A stretch of 64,000 nucleotides of DNA, from positions 1 through 64,000 of the forward strand of contig NZ_NEFZ01000004.1 of assembly GCF_002135205.1 (NCBI RefSeq). The letters run 5' to 3'. Every line of letters starts with the position of its first letter. Positions within the stretch are counted from its first letter, which is position 1. This stretch comes from Acinetobacter sp. ANC 4204. GTDB lineage: Bacteria; Pseudomonadota; Gammaproteobacteria; Pseudomonadales; Moraxellaceae. The position numbers and the translations under genes are program-made. Of the stretch, positions 54,879 to 63,802 are shown piece by piece. The notes below the pieces were generated by a model. It saw only the letters and a program-made list of their open reading frames with translations, had not been told where the DNA came from and ran no database searches.

Positions 54879-57083
54879 ATGGAAATCAAGGTTAATTATC
54901 TCGATAATCTTCGCCAAGAAGCGAAGTTCGATGATTTTACAGTCATTGCCGATCAACCGATTCGCTACAAAGGTGATGGCTCTGCACCCGGTCCATTTGA
55001 CTACTTTTTAGCATCTTCTGCGCTTTGCGCGGCTTATTTTGTCAAAGTGTATTGTTTGGCACGTGACATTCCAACCGACAACATTCGTTTGTCGCAAAAC
55101 AACATTGTTGACCCTGAAAACCGCTATAAACAAATTTTCAAAATTCAAGTTGAGCTCCCAGCAGACATTTCAGAAAAAGATCGTCAAGGTATTTTGCGCT
55201 CTATCGACCGTTGTACGGTTAAGAAAGTCATTCAAACAGGTCCTGAATTTATTATTGAAGAAGTAGAAAGCATTGATGCTGATGCTCAAGCCCTGCTTAT
55301 TCCAAGCCTTGCTTCTGAAACCAGCACCATCATTGCAGGTAAAGACCTGCCTTTAGAAGAAACCATTGCCAATATGTCAGGAATTTTGGCTGGTCTAGGC
55401 ATGAAAATTGAAATTGCCTCTTGGCGTAACATTGTGCCAAATGTGTGGTCTTTACATATTCGTGATGCACAATCGCCAATGTGTTTTACCAACGGTAAAG
55501 GGTCAAGCAAAGAAAGTGCATTAGCTTCTGCACTGGGTGAGTTCATTGAACGTCTGAACTGTAACTTCTTCTATAACGACCAGTTCTGGGGTGAAGACAT
55601 TGCCAATGCCGACTTTGTGCATTATCCAGATGAAAAATGGTTCATGCCAGGTCCAAATGGTGAAATGCCAGAAGGCGTTCTGGATGAATATACACTTGAA
55701 ATTTATGACCCTGAAGAAGAACTGTTAGGTACGCATTTATACGACACCAACTCAGGGAAAACTGAGCGCGGTATTTGCGCTTTACCTTTTGTTCGCCAGT
55801 CTGATGCTGAAGTGGTTTACTTCCCATCAAACTTGATTGAGAACTTATACCTCAGTAATGGGATGAGTGCAGGAAACACCTTAGCTGAAGCACAAGTACA
55901 GTGTTTGTCTGAAATTTTTGAGCGTGCGGTTAAACGTGAAATTTTGGAAGGTGAACTGACCCTGCCAGATGTACCGCAAGAGGTTTTAGCAAAATACCCT
56001 AGTATTTTAGCGGGCATTCAAGGTTTAGAAGAGCAAGGTTTCCCTGTACTAGTGAAGGATGCCTCGCTAGGCGGTCAATACCCTGTCATGTGTGTAACCC
56101 TTATGAACCCACGTACAGGTGGTGTATTCGCCTCTTTCGGTGCACACCCAAGCTTTGAAGTTGCGCTTGAGCGTAGCTTAACTGAGCTACTGCAAGGTCG
56201 TAGCTTTGAAGGTCTAAACGACTTACCTCGCCCAACATTCAGCTCAAATGCAGTCACCGAACCCAATAACTTTGTTGAGCACTTCATTGACTCAAGTGGT
56301 GTGGTTTCATGGCGCTTCTTTAGTGCTAAATCGGACTATGACTTTGTCGAGTGGGACTTTACCAATCAAGGCCAAAACTCAAATGCTGATGAAGCTGATG
56401 AGCTGTTCGGTATTTTGGAAAATATGGGCAAAGAAGTCTATATGGCCATTTACCAACATTTGGGTGCAACAGCCTGCCGTATCTTGGTGCCGGGTTACTC
56501 AGAAATTTACTTGGTTGAAGACTTGGTTTGGGACAACACCAACAAAGCACTACTTTACCGTGAAGACATTCTCAACTTACACCGTTTAGACGATGAACAG
56601 CTTGAAGCACTGGTTGAACGTTTAGAAGAATGTGAGCTAGACGACTATACTGAGATCAAGACGTTGATCGGGATTGAGTTTGATGACAATACCGAATGGG
56701 GTCAATTGACTCTGCTTGAACTTAAACTACTCATCTATCTTGCATTAGAGCAGTTTGAGGAAGCAAAAGACTTGGTTGAGGCATTCTTACAATACAACAC
56801 CAATACCGTTGAACGTGGTCTGTTCTACCAATGCATGAATGTCGTGCTCGAAGTGATGTTAGATGACGACATGGAACTGGAAGAATATGAAGCCAACTTC
56901 CGTCGTATGTTCGGTGATGAACGTATGGATGCGGTAATAGGCACAGTTGAAGGTCGTATTCGTTTCTATGGTTTAACAGAAACCAGTATGAAACTTGAAG
57001 GCTTAGACCGTCACTTACGTTTAATCGACAGCTATAAAAAGCTACACGCTGCTCGTGCCAAAGCTGTTGGACTAAAACCTTAA
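54879..57083 (+). CDS. OsmC domain / YcaO domain fusion protein
   Basis: A 734-residue fusion. Residues 1-135 form an OsmC-like domain: YKGDGSAPGPFDYFLASSAL with Cys near 49 in ALCAAYFVKVYC, and the second Cys in SIDRCTVKKVI near 111, both required for thiol peroxidase activity. Residues 165-560 are a YcaO domain (GKGSSKESALASALGEFIER, AQVQCLSEIFERAVKREILE), which in E. coli YcaO supports RimO-dependent methylthiolation of ribosomal protein S12. The last 150 residues are helical and acidic, TPR-like. No cyclodehydratase partner or precursor peptide is near, so a RiPP role is unlikely. A 282-base gap precedes it. Confidence 0.88.
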   Translation: MEIKVNYLDNLRQEAKFDDFTVIADQPIRYKGDGSAPGPFDYFLASSALCAAYFVKVYCLARDIPTDNIRLSQNNIVDPENRYKQIFKIQVELPADISEKDRQGILRSIDRCTVKKVIQTGPEFIIEEVESIDADAQALLIPSLASETSTIIAGKDLPLEETIANMSGILAGLGMKIEIASWRNIVPNVWSLHIRDAQSPMCFTNGKGSSKESALASALGEFIERLNCNFFYNDQFWGEDIANADFVHYPDEKWFMPGPNGEMPEGVLDEYTLEIYDPEEELLGTHLYDTNSGKTERGICALPFVRQSDAEVVYFPSNLIENLYLSNGMSAGNTLAEAQVQCLSEIFERAVKREILEGELTLPDVPQEVLAKYPSILAGIQGLEEQGFPVLVKDASLGGQYPVMCVTLMNPRTGGVFASFGAHPSFEVALERSLTELLQGRSFEGLNDLPRPTFSSNAVTEPNNFVEHFIDSSGVVSWRFFSAKSDYDFVEWDFTNQGQNSNADEADELFGILENMGKEVYMAIYQHLGATACRILVPGYSEIYLVEDLVWDNTNKALLYREDILNLHRLDDEQLEALVERLEECELDDYTEIKTLIGIEFDDNTEWGQLTLLELKLLIYLALEQFEEAKDLVEAFLQYNTNTVERGLFYQCMNVVLEVMLDDDMELEEYEANFRRMFGDERMDAVIGTVEGRIRFYGLTETSMKLEGLDRHLRLIDSYKKLHAARAKAVGLKP

Positions 57084-57090
57084 CGTAAAA

Positions 57091-57122
57091 AGAAACAACC
57101 CAAATATGTTTGGGTTGTTTCT
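57091..57122. terminator. Bidirectional terminator between ycaO-fusion gene and lpxB
   Basis: AGAAACAACCCAAA, loop TATG, TTTGGGTTGTTTCT: a perfect 14-bp stem between convergent genes. Confidence 0.88.
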
Positions 57123-57152
57123 CACTGTACTATCGCTATCTCTTAAAGAAAA

Positions 57153-58325
57153 TTAATCTAAAATATTTAAAATCGCCTCTACAGGATTTTCACTATTACC
57201 TGCAAGTAACTGTTTATGCATCGTAATGTGTTGCATGGCCTGAATCTGTGCGGTTTCAATATTCATTAATTTTTCAATTTCAGCCGCCAATTTCTCAGGC
57301 GTTGCCTCTTTTTGAATTAATTCTTGTATCACTTTCTTGCCTGCAATAATATTCGGCAATGAATAATATTGAATCTTGATCAAGAATTTCACCACATGAT
57401 AGGTGAACCAATTCAACTTATAGAAGGTCACCATTGGTCGGTGTAACAGCATAGCTTCTAAAGTTGCTGTACCTGAAGCCAAAGCTACAATATTAGCGGC
57501 ATTCATCACTTGGCGTCCAATTTTAGACTCGGTGCCTGAGTTTTCAAGCAAATCAATTTGGTCGACCAGTGCTTTTGGATACTGCTTAAGCAAAGCTTCG
57601 ATTTGTTGCTTTCGCGCATCATTAATCGCAGGTATCACAAAACGATAGTTTGGATATTTGGTGTAGAGTAATTTTGCAGCATCTAAAACCAGTGGACCGA
57701 GTCGTTCAATTTCACCACGTCGACTTCCAGGTAGTAAAGCAATATGTTTTTGACTCAGATCTAAACCCAGCTCTTCTTTGGCTTGTAAAATTGGGTTTTC
57801 TAGAGGCAATTGGCTCGCCAAGGGGTGTCCTACAAACGCAGCAGGAACATCCCATTTTTTATAAAATACTTTTTCAAACGGAAATAAACACAGTACCAAA
57901 TCAATAGAAGCTTTGATGCCATGAACCCGTCCCTGACGCCATGCCCAAACGGAAGGACTAACATACTGCACGGTTTTTATAGGCAGTTGTTTTTGCTTTA
58001 AACTTTTTGAAAGGCGCAGATTAAAGTCTGGCGCATCAATCCCAATAAACACATCGACAGGATGGGCTGTCCACTTCTCTACCAGTCCATCACGTACAGC
58101 AAAAAGCTTTTTAATGTCTTTAAGAACCTCAACCAGCCCCATAACTGACAAAATATCCATCGGATAAAAGCTATTAAAACCCTCTGCAAGCATTTGTGGG
58201 CCACCAATACCCTCAAATTCTGCATCAATTCCTTGCTCACGAAAACTACGAATAAGTTGAGCACCTAAAGTATCCCCTGATACCTCACCCACTACGATTC
58301 CAATTTTAAGTTTCCGGTTTTGCAA
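57153..58325 (-). CDS. lpxB: Lipid-A-disaccharide synthase
   Basis: Membrane-associated glycosyltransferase that joins UDP-diacyl-glucosamine and lipid X in lipid A synthesis. 390 residues. It starts IGIVVGEVSGDTLGAQLIRS, has EFEGIGGPQMLAEGFNSFYP, FIGIDAPDFNLRLSKSLKQK, YVSPSVWAWRQGRV, LLPGSRRGEIERL (nucleotide-sugar site) and ASGTATLEAMLLHRPMVTFY, all conserved. It is alone here; lpxA, lpxD and fabZ are not in the window. Confidence 0.96.
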   Translation of the reverse strand: MQNRKLKIGIVVGEVSGDTLGAQLIRSFREQGIDAEFEGIGGPQMLAEGFNSFYPMDILSVMGLVEVLKDIKKLFAVRDGLVEKWTAHPVDVFIGIDAPDFNLRLSKSLKQKQLPIKTVQYVSPSVWAWRQGRVHGIKASIDLVLCLFPFEKVFYKKWDVPAAFVGHPLASQLPLENPILQAKEELGLDLSQKHIALLPGSRRGEIERLGPLVLDAAKLLYTKYPNYRFVIPAINDARKQQIEALLKQYPKALVDQIDLLENSGTESKIGRQVMNAANIVALASGTATLEAMLLHRPMVTFYKLNWFTYHVVKFLIKIQYYSLPNIIAGKKVIQELIQKEATPEKLAAEIEKLMNIETAQIQAMQHITMHKQLLAGNSENPVEAILNILD

Positions 58326-58544
58326 AGCATTATTCCTTATTTTTCAACCCATGCATCATAACATAGCCATTTTTAGATTGGCGCGACTATGTTGGCCCAA
58401 TCTGGGGATAGCAAAGGCTACGATAATGAAAGAAAATCTAAATACACTAAATACTGCGCTTCAAATCTATCAAACAAAATTTTTCGATTTATTTTTTCAA
58501 TTGTGAAGAACTTGTAAACAATCTCAGCAAACAATAAACTTATC

Positions 58545-58563
58545 AATAATTATTCTCATTAGT
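58545..58563 (+). promoter_or_regulatory. Fur-like box before the second TonB receptor gene
   Basis: AATAATTATTCTCATTAGT agrees with the 19-base Fur consensus at 13 positions and lies immediately before the start codon (9 bases), where bound Fur would block transcription or translation start. Confidence 0.5.
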
Positions 58564-58571
58564 ATTAATCA

Positions 58572-60731
58572 ATGTTGAACATTCAATCTCATGGCTTTAG
58601 GTTATCAATTATTAGCTTAGCTATTTTTAGTGCTCAATATAGCCTTGCACAAGATGCGCAAAATTTAGCAACGATTACTGTGCAAGCAAGTGATGAACAG
58701 CCAGAACAAAACTCTGAGCGTTCGAAATCGTATATTGTTAAAAATTCATCGAGTGCAACTAAACTAAACATACCGCTCAAAGAAACCCCACAAACTGTGA
58801 ATGTAGTTACACGGCAACAGCTTGATGATTTTGCACTCAATAGTACCCGTGATGTTTTACGGAACGTCCCTGGTGTTATTGTCAGCAACCAAGAAACTGA
58901 TCGTACAACCTATCTTGCTCGTGGTTTTGAGATTTCAAATGTACTTGTTGATGGTGTGGGCTTTCCACTCGAAAGCTATAATTATAACAATGATAACCCT
59001 GACAGTTTTTTATTTGATCGAATAGAAGTAGTAAAAGGTGCTGACGCACTGAATAATGGTGTTGGTGATCCAAGCGCAAGTATTAATATGATTCGAAAAC
59101 GCCCTACACAAGAATTACAGGCATCGTTCAATGCAAGTTATGGCTCTTGGAATACACAACGTTATGAAGCAGATGTGTCCTCGGCATTAACAGAAGACGG
59201 AAAAATACGTGGACGTGTATTTGGTTATGAACAAACAGGTGACAGTTATTTAGACAACTATGAGCTTGAGAAAAACGGCTTCGGTGCAATTATTGAAGCA
59301 GATATCACCAGTTCAACATTATTTACCGCGGGTTATACTGAAACCAATAATAAATCAAATGGTAATAACTGGGGTGCAAACCCTCTCATCAATACAGAAG
59401 GTGAGCAGTTAAGTTATTCAAGAAATTACAATTACAGTCCAGATTGGACCTATTGGGATACCAATATCAAAAATTATTTCGCTGAATTACAGCAAAAAAT
59501 TGGTGGTGATTGGGTTGCAAAACTATCTTATGATGAAAAGCATACAACACGAGATTCAAAACTTCTGTTTTTATCTGGCAACCCAAGTGCCGATGGAACT
59601 TCAGGCGTATACCTATGGCCTGGTATATATGTGGATGACAATAAAGCTCGTCAAGCCAATCTTAATTTTTCAGGAACCTATCCATTATTGGGACAACGTC
59701 ATGAGGCTGTTTTCGGGTACTCATGGTCTGAGAATGACAGTAATGAACTGGGTTATGGCGGTAGTTACAGCAATCACAACACAACAGATTTAGCCAGCTG
59801 GACACCAGATGAACCGACTTGGGATTTATCACAAACTAGTGGTGAAATGCATATGAAGCAAAAAAATCAAAGTTTTTATGCAGCAACACGTCTGCATTTA
59901 AACGATGATTTAAGGCTTCTTTTAGGTGCAAACTATGTACAAGCTGAAAGTAAGGGCACAAGCTATGGTGCAGATACAATTTATGATGAAAATAAAGTTT
60001 TACCTTATGCTGGCTTAACTTATAACTTTACACCTGAATATACAGGTTACATGAGCTACACTTCAATTTTTAGACCTCAAACAACCAAAGCATTAGATGG
60101 TGGTATTAATAAGCCAATTGAGGGGGAAAGTTATGAAATCGGTGTAAAAAGCTCATGGCTAGATGATAAATTGACAGCAACCATGGCAATTTTCCGTACA
60201 GAAGAAAGCAACTATCCCCTACGCAACTCTGATGGCCTGCCAACAACTCGTAAAACTCAAGTCAGCGACTTACGCTCGCAGGGTTATGAATTTGGCTTAG
60301 CTGGGCAACTTACCGACCACTTAAACCTAAACTTTGGTTACACCATATTAAGTTTGAAAGATTTAATCAATGGCGGTGACGCACGAACCTTTAACCCTAC
60401 CCAATCTTTTAATTTATTGACAACTTATCAAATCCCACAAATTCCTAAACTAAAATTAGGTTTGGGTGTACAGTGGCAAGACAAAACCTATTTAGACGTT
60501 CCTGAGACAACAAATACCAATGGTGTAGTGACACAAAAAGCTGGCACCATACAACAAGATGCTTATGCGCTCGTAAATGTTATGGCAAGTTATGAACTAA
60601 ATGACCATATTACTTTACAAGCAAATGGGAACAACATCACCGACGAAAAGTATTTATTCAATTTCCCTGATGCACAGGGTTTTTATGGCGCACCAGCCAA
60701 TTATAGTGTTGCTGTGAAATTTAAATATTGA
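58572..60731 (+). CDS. TonB-dependent siderophore receptor (FhuE/FpvA-like)
   Basis: A 719-residue outer-membrane receptor for a ferric siderophore, probably one taken from other microbes, since no synthesis genes are next to it. Signal peptide 1-26 (ending SLA); TonB box-like ATITVQASDE near 33-42; plug (about 60-190) with KETPQTVNVVTRQQLDDFAL, RDVLRNVPGVIVSNQETDRT, RIEVVKGADALNNGVGDPSA; then barrel ending YSVAVKFKY. The plug type is that of FhuE/FpvA/FoxA. It heads an operon-like group with three small or medium membrane proteins of the ferri-siderophore reduction type. Confidence 0.88.
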   Translation: MLNIQSHGFRLSIISLAIFSAQYSLAQDAQNLATITVQASDEQPEQNSERSKSYIVKNSSSATKLNIPLKETPQTVNVVTRQQLDDFALNSTRDVLRNVPGVIVSNQETDRTTYLARGFEISNVLVDGVGFPLESYNYNNDNPDSFLFDRIEVVKGADALNNGVGDPSASINMIRKRPTQELQASFNASYGSWNTQRYEADVSSALTEDGKIRGRVFGYEQTGDSYLDNYELEKNGFGAIIEADITSSTLFTAGYTETNNKSNGNNWGANPLINTEGEQLSYSRNYNYSPDWTYWDTNIKNYFAELQQKIGGDWVAKLSYDEKHTTRDSKLLFLSGNPSADGTSGVYLWPGIYVDDNKARQANLNFSGTYPLLGQRHEAVFGYSWSENDSNELGYGGSYSNHNTTDLASWTPDEPTWDLSQTSGEMHMKQKNQSFYAATRLHLNDDLRLLLGANYVQAESKGTSYGADTIYDENKVLPYAGLTYNFTPEYTGYMSYTSIFRPQTTKALDGGINKPIEGESYEIGVKSSWLDDKLTATMAIFRTEESNYPLRNSDGLPTTRKTQVSDLRSQGYEFGLAGQLTDHLNLNFGYTILSLKDLINGGDARTFNPTQSFNLLTTYQIPQIPKLKLGLGVQWQDKTYLDVPETTNTNGVVTQKAGTIQQDAYALVNVMASYELNDHITLQANGNNITDEKYLFNFPDAQGFYGAPANYSVAVKFKY

Positions 60732-60804
60732 TTCAATTGCGCCTGGGTTTCAGCTTTTAAAGCCTAGAGACTAAGGTGCTATTATCTGAGTAAAATGTTT
60801 AGTC

Positions 60805-61083
60805 ATGAATCAAGTTCTATACCCTGTATCCGTCTTGTATCGGTTTTTAGTTGCATTTGGCTTAGGCTATTTATGCACATTCATTTTATCTGAACTACTG
60901 ACTCTCAGTTTTTACCCGCTTTTAGATAAAGCAGAATCCATTTTTCTCGCTGCTTTTTTGTCGCTGATTTTTTTTATCTGTTTTGTTATTTTGAGTTTTT
61001 GTGTTCAATCCTTAAAAAAGTTAAGTCTTGTGACCTTTTCACTGGGTCTATGCTTTTTTCTCATGCTGAAGTTCGTAGGTTAA
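60805..61083 (+). CDS. DUF3649-like iron-uptake membrane protein
   Basis: A 92-residue membrane protein with three predicted helices: YRFLVAFGLGYLCTFILSEL, ESIFLAAFLSLIFFICFVIL, and LVTFSLGLCFFLMLKFV. Its size, the RFLVAFGLGY start and the position between a TonB receptor and a PepSY protein match DUF3649 proteins, which occur in TonB-receptor/PepSY/DUF3325 groups of Pseudomonas and relatives. Exact role unknown. Its stop codon is 3 bases from the next start, so the genes are coupled. Confidence 0.75.
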   Translation: MNQVLYPVSVLYRFLVAFGLGYLCTFILSELLTLSFYPLLDKAESIFLAAFLSLIFFICFVILSFCVQSLKKLSLVTFSLGLCFFLMLKFVG

Positions 61084-61086
61084 ACC

Positions 61087-62646
61087 ATGCAAAAATCCGT
61101 TCGCCAATCAATGGCATGGCTACACTCTTGGCTTGGTCTGACATTTGGTTGGCTATTGTTTGCAATTTTTTTAACTGGTACTGCAACCTATTATCGTCAT
61201 GAAATAAATCTGTGGATGCAGCCGCAATTTGCCACCATGCAAGTCAAACAAGACACCGCGATACAGTCAGCATATCAATACTTACAACAAAATGCCGCAG
61301 ATGCACAAAGTTGGTATATAGGTGTGGCAAGTACAAGTTCACCAGTCAATAAAATTTACTGGCAAAAAGCCGATGGTGGTTATGAAAGTAAGACTTTAGA
61401 TGCAACTACTGCAAAAGAAGTCAGCCTATCTGCAACTCAAGGTGGTGAATTTTTCTATGGCTTCCACTACCAGCTGTACGGTGTGCCCTATTTTATCGGC
61501 AGGCTTCTAGTTACTATCGCAGCGTTTTTAATGATGATTATCCTCATTTCAGGCATCATTACGCATAAAAAAATATTCACAGAATTCTTTACCTTAAGGG
61601 CATTTAAAGGACAACGTTCGTATTTGGACTTTCATAATGTCACTTCTGTGATTGCTTTGCCTTTTTTTCTCACTATTACATTTACAGGTTTAGCCATTTT
61701 CTTTTATCTCATTCTGCCGAGTGGTATGAAAAAACTCTACCCGGAACAACCCTTTCAATATTTCGATGAAATACGAAACACTAGCATCGCATCAGATATA
61801 AAACCAACACCAGCAACTATGCAAACCATAGGCTACTTTATACAGCAGTATGAACAGCGCTGGAGTAAAACTGAAATTGATAATATCACGGTCAAACATC
61901 CTAATACGGACATGGCTCAAGTGAACTTTGTTGCGTCAACTGACTCAACCATTACACGTAGTCCTGACCAACTCAGTTTCAATGCTGAAACTGGTGCACT
62001 ACTTGGTGATACACGCAATAATAGTGCGATTGCGACACTCAATAATGGTGTTTATGGCTTACATATGGCGCACTTTGCACAGCCACTATTACGTTTCGCA
62101 TTCTTCTTTTCAGGGCTTTTAGGTTGCGCCATGATTGCTTCAGGACTTTTGTTATGGAGCTTAAAACGTCAATTACAAAATAAGAAACAAAGCTTCCACT
62201 TTGGACATTATTTGGTAAATCGTCTCAATACCGCAGCTATTATTGGCTTGCCAATTGCCATGCTAAGCTATTTGTTCACAAATCGTTTACTTCAGTTAGA
62301 AGCAGGTCAACCCAACTATGAGATTTACGCCTTTTTTGGCACTTGGTTACTCAGTTTATTCATCGCACTGCTTACTCCACAGCAACACCTTTGGAAAACT
62401 CAATTAAAGGGATTCATTTTACTTGCTGTGTCTTTGCCTATTTTCAATCTTTACTATTTAATCAGCCATCAATATGTACATAACTTAAATGAATATTGGT
62501 TGTTTTTTCGCGTTGATTTTATGATTATGATCCTTACGATATTGGCTATTTTCTTACATCAAAAAATCCAGCCGATTCAACAAAAAGCAGTTCAAAAAAT
62601 TCAGAAAAAATATGCCAATACTGCTGCTCAGGAGACCCACTCATGA
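61087..62646 (+). CDS. PepSY domain membrane protein, probable ferri-siderophore reductase
   Basis: A 519-residue inner-membrane protein of the PepSY-associated TM family. The N-terminus (SMAWLHSWLGLTFGWLLFAI) holds the first helix with the H-x-W-x-G-L motif; other helices lie near 135-160 (VTIAAFLMMIILISGIITHK), 190-215 (IALPFFLTITFTGLAIFFYL), 335-360 and beyond, with histidines inside helices that can bind heme. P. aeruginosa FpvG, of the same family, reduces ferripyoverdine in the periplasm; a similar role on the siderophore imported by the upstream receptor is likely. ATGA overlap with the next gene. Confidence 0.82.
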   Translation: MQKSVRQSMAWLHSWLGLTFGWLLFAIFLTGTATYYRHEINLWMQPQFATMQVKQDTAIQSAYQYLQQNAADAQSWYIGVASTSSPVNKIYWQKADGGYESKTLDATTAKEVSLSATQGGEFFYGFHYQLYGVPYFIGRLLVTIAAFLMMIILISGIITHKKIFTEFFTLRAFKGQRSYLDFHNVTSVIALPFFLTITFTGLAIFFYLILPSGMKKLYPEQPFQYFDEIRNTSIASDIKPTPATMQTIGYFIQQYEQRWSKTEIDNITVKHPNTDMAQVNFVASTDSTITRSPDQLSFNAETGALLGDTRNNSAIATLNNGVYGLHMAHFAQPLLRFAFFFSGLLGCAMIASGLLLWSLKRQLQNKKQSFHFGHYLVNRLNTAAIIGLPIAMLSYLFTNRLLQLEAGQPNYEIYAFFGTWLLSLFIALLTPQQHLWKTQLKGFILLAVSLPIFNLYYLISHQYVHNLNEYWLFFRVDFMIMILTILAIFLHQKIQPIQQKAVQKIQKKYANTAAQETHS

Positions 62647-62939
62647 TCTATATCATTACTGGGATCCTTATCGCATTATCCTGCTATATCCTTTTTCTGG
62701 TGAGTGAAAAGCAACGACCTAAAACTCACAAATCACATTGGTCGAAATGTGCAGAACATTATCAAATCTGTCGCTATTTTGCTTTTGCTGTATTGGCTGT
62801 AGCATTAACTTTATTGATTCAATACACGGGTCGCGGTGTAGGAAGTGTTAGTTTCTTTATATTTGCAAGCCCTATCCTTTTTATCCTGATTCTGCGCATC
62901 AATGACTTAAAGCCCAAGAAAACAACCAAATCTAGCTAA
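62643..62939 (+). CDS. DUF3325-like membrane protein
   Basis: A 98-residue protein with three hydrophobic segments: MIYIITGILIALSCYILFLV, YFAFAVLAVALTLLIQYTGR and VSFFIFASPILFILILRIND. The layout matches DUF3325, the usual partner of PepSY proteins in siderophore uptake groups. Its start overlaps the PepSY stop (ATGA), so it is translated with it. Function not established; it may assist the reductase. Confidence 0.78.
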   Translation: MIYIITGILIALSCYILFLVSEKQRPKTHKSHWSKCAEHYQICRYFAFAVLAVALTLLIQYTGRGVGSVSFFIFASPILFILILRINDLKPKKTTKSS

Positions 62940-62952
62940 GCATTTATTTTAA

Positions 62953-63003
62953 ACTCGCACACTTCTTATTTAGATCATGACCTAAATAAAAAGCTGTGCG
63001 AGT
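62953..63003. terminator. Long hairpin after the iron locus
   Basis: ACTCGCACA (62953-62961) pairs with TGTGCGAGT (62995-63003); inside, TTATTTAG pairs with CTAAATAA around a small loop. There is no T run, so it is a possible structured 3' end or other RNA element rather than a classic terminator. Confidence 0.5.
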
Positions 63004-63058
63004 CAATATAAACAGAAAAACTCAACAGAATTTTATAGACTGATCAAAATCATTTAAG

Positions 63059-63718
63059 TTGAAGCACCCTGCTTTTTTGGTTATAACATGTTTAATAATC
63101 AGCACTTTATACAACTTTCCACAGGGTAAAACCTTGCGTTCAATTTTAAATTGGTCACAACAAGAAATCATCACTCCTCTTCGACAGTTATGGATTTGGT
63201 CGAAACATCATTTTGGCTGGACACTTCTGATTTCGGTCTTTTTAAACCTGATTGTCTTTATTTGTTTCCCGAGCAGTTGGATTCCTACTCAGATTCAAAG
63301 CAAGATCTTTGATGAAATCACGATTGAAGTCAGTAAAGGAAGGATGAGTACGTTGAAATTTAAACAACAGCATCATTTATGGGTCGCAAACTGCGCATTG
63401 ATGGTAAAACCTGTTCAGACACTATGTGACCAATCGGTTCATCGTCACCAATTTACGGTAAGGCAGGTCGAAATTTATTATTTGCAACCTGTTTTTTGGA
63501 ACCTAAAAAATTCCAAAAAGGAGGTCTTTATTCATCAGTTCACTGTACCTGATCCACGTCAGCAGCACTTCGATATGACCTATACTTCAACATTCGCAGA
63601 CTTTGAAAAATGGAAACGTCACATCAACCGTCACATCTATGTTGTACGTGGGATGATCGCTCTCAATTTTTTATGGCTATTTACTCTTATATTGTTTAAA
63701 TCACAAACCGCTTCTTAG
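63059..63718 (+). CDS. Hypothetical membrane protein
   Basis: A 219-residue protein I do not recognise. The first 12-20 residues are hydrophobic (FLVITCLIISTLY); a second helix near 55-72 (TLLISVFLNLIVFICF) and a third near the C-terminus (MIALNFLWLFTLILF) flank a large, probably extracytoplasmic part of about 130 residues with two Cys (WVANCALMVKPVQTLC). The only start in the frame is TTG at 63059, with a weak ribosome site, so the true start is uncertain. It follows the iron locus after a hairpin and may be independent. Confidence 0.55.
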   Translation: MKHPAFLVITCLIISTLYNFPQGKTLRSILNWSQQEIITPLRQLWIWSKHHFGWTLLISVFLNLIVFICFPSSWIPTQIQSKIFDEITIEVSKGRMSTLKFKQQHHLWVANCALMVKPVQTLCDQSVHRHQFTVRQVEIYYLQPVFWNLKNSKKEVFIHQFTVPDPRQQHFDMTYTSTFADFEKWKRHINRHIYVVRGMIALNFLWLFTLILFKSQTAS

Positions 63719-63802
63719 CAAACATAATTCTTTGCTATATCTTTTTTTAGAATAAGTAAATCAACAATCAAGACAACGGCTTATATTAAAACGTCATAAG
63801 AT

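Noticed and set aside
54879..57083. YcaO gene as part of a RiPP (azole) cluster
   Set aside because: No precursor peptide, dehydrogenase or leader-binding protein nearby; the fusion fits the E. coli YcaO type.
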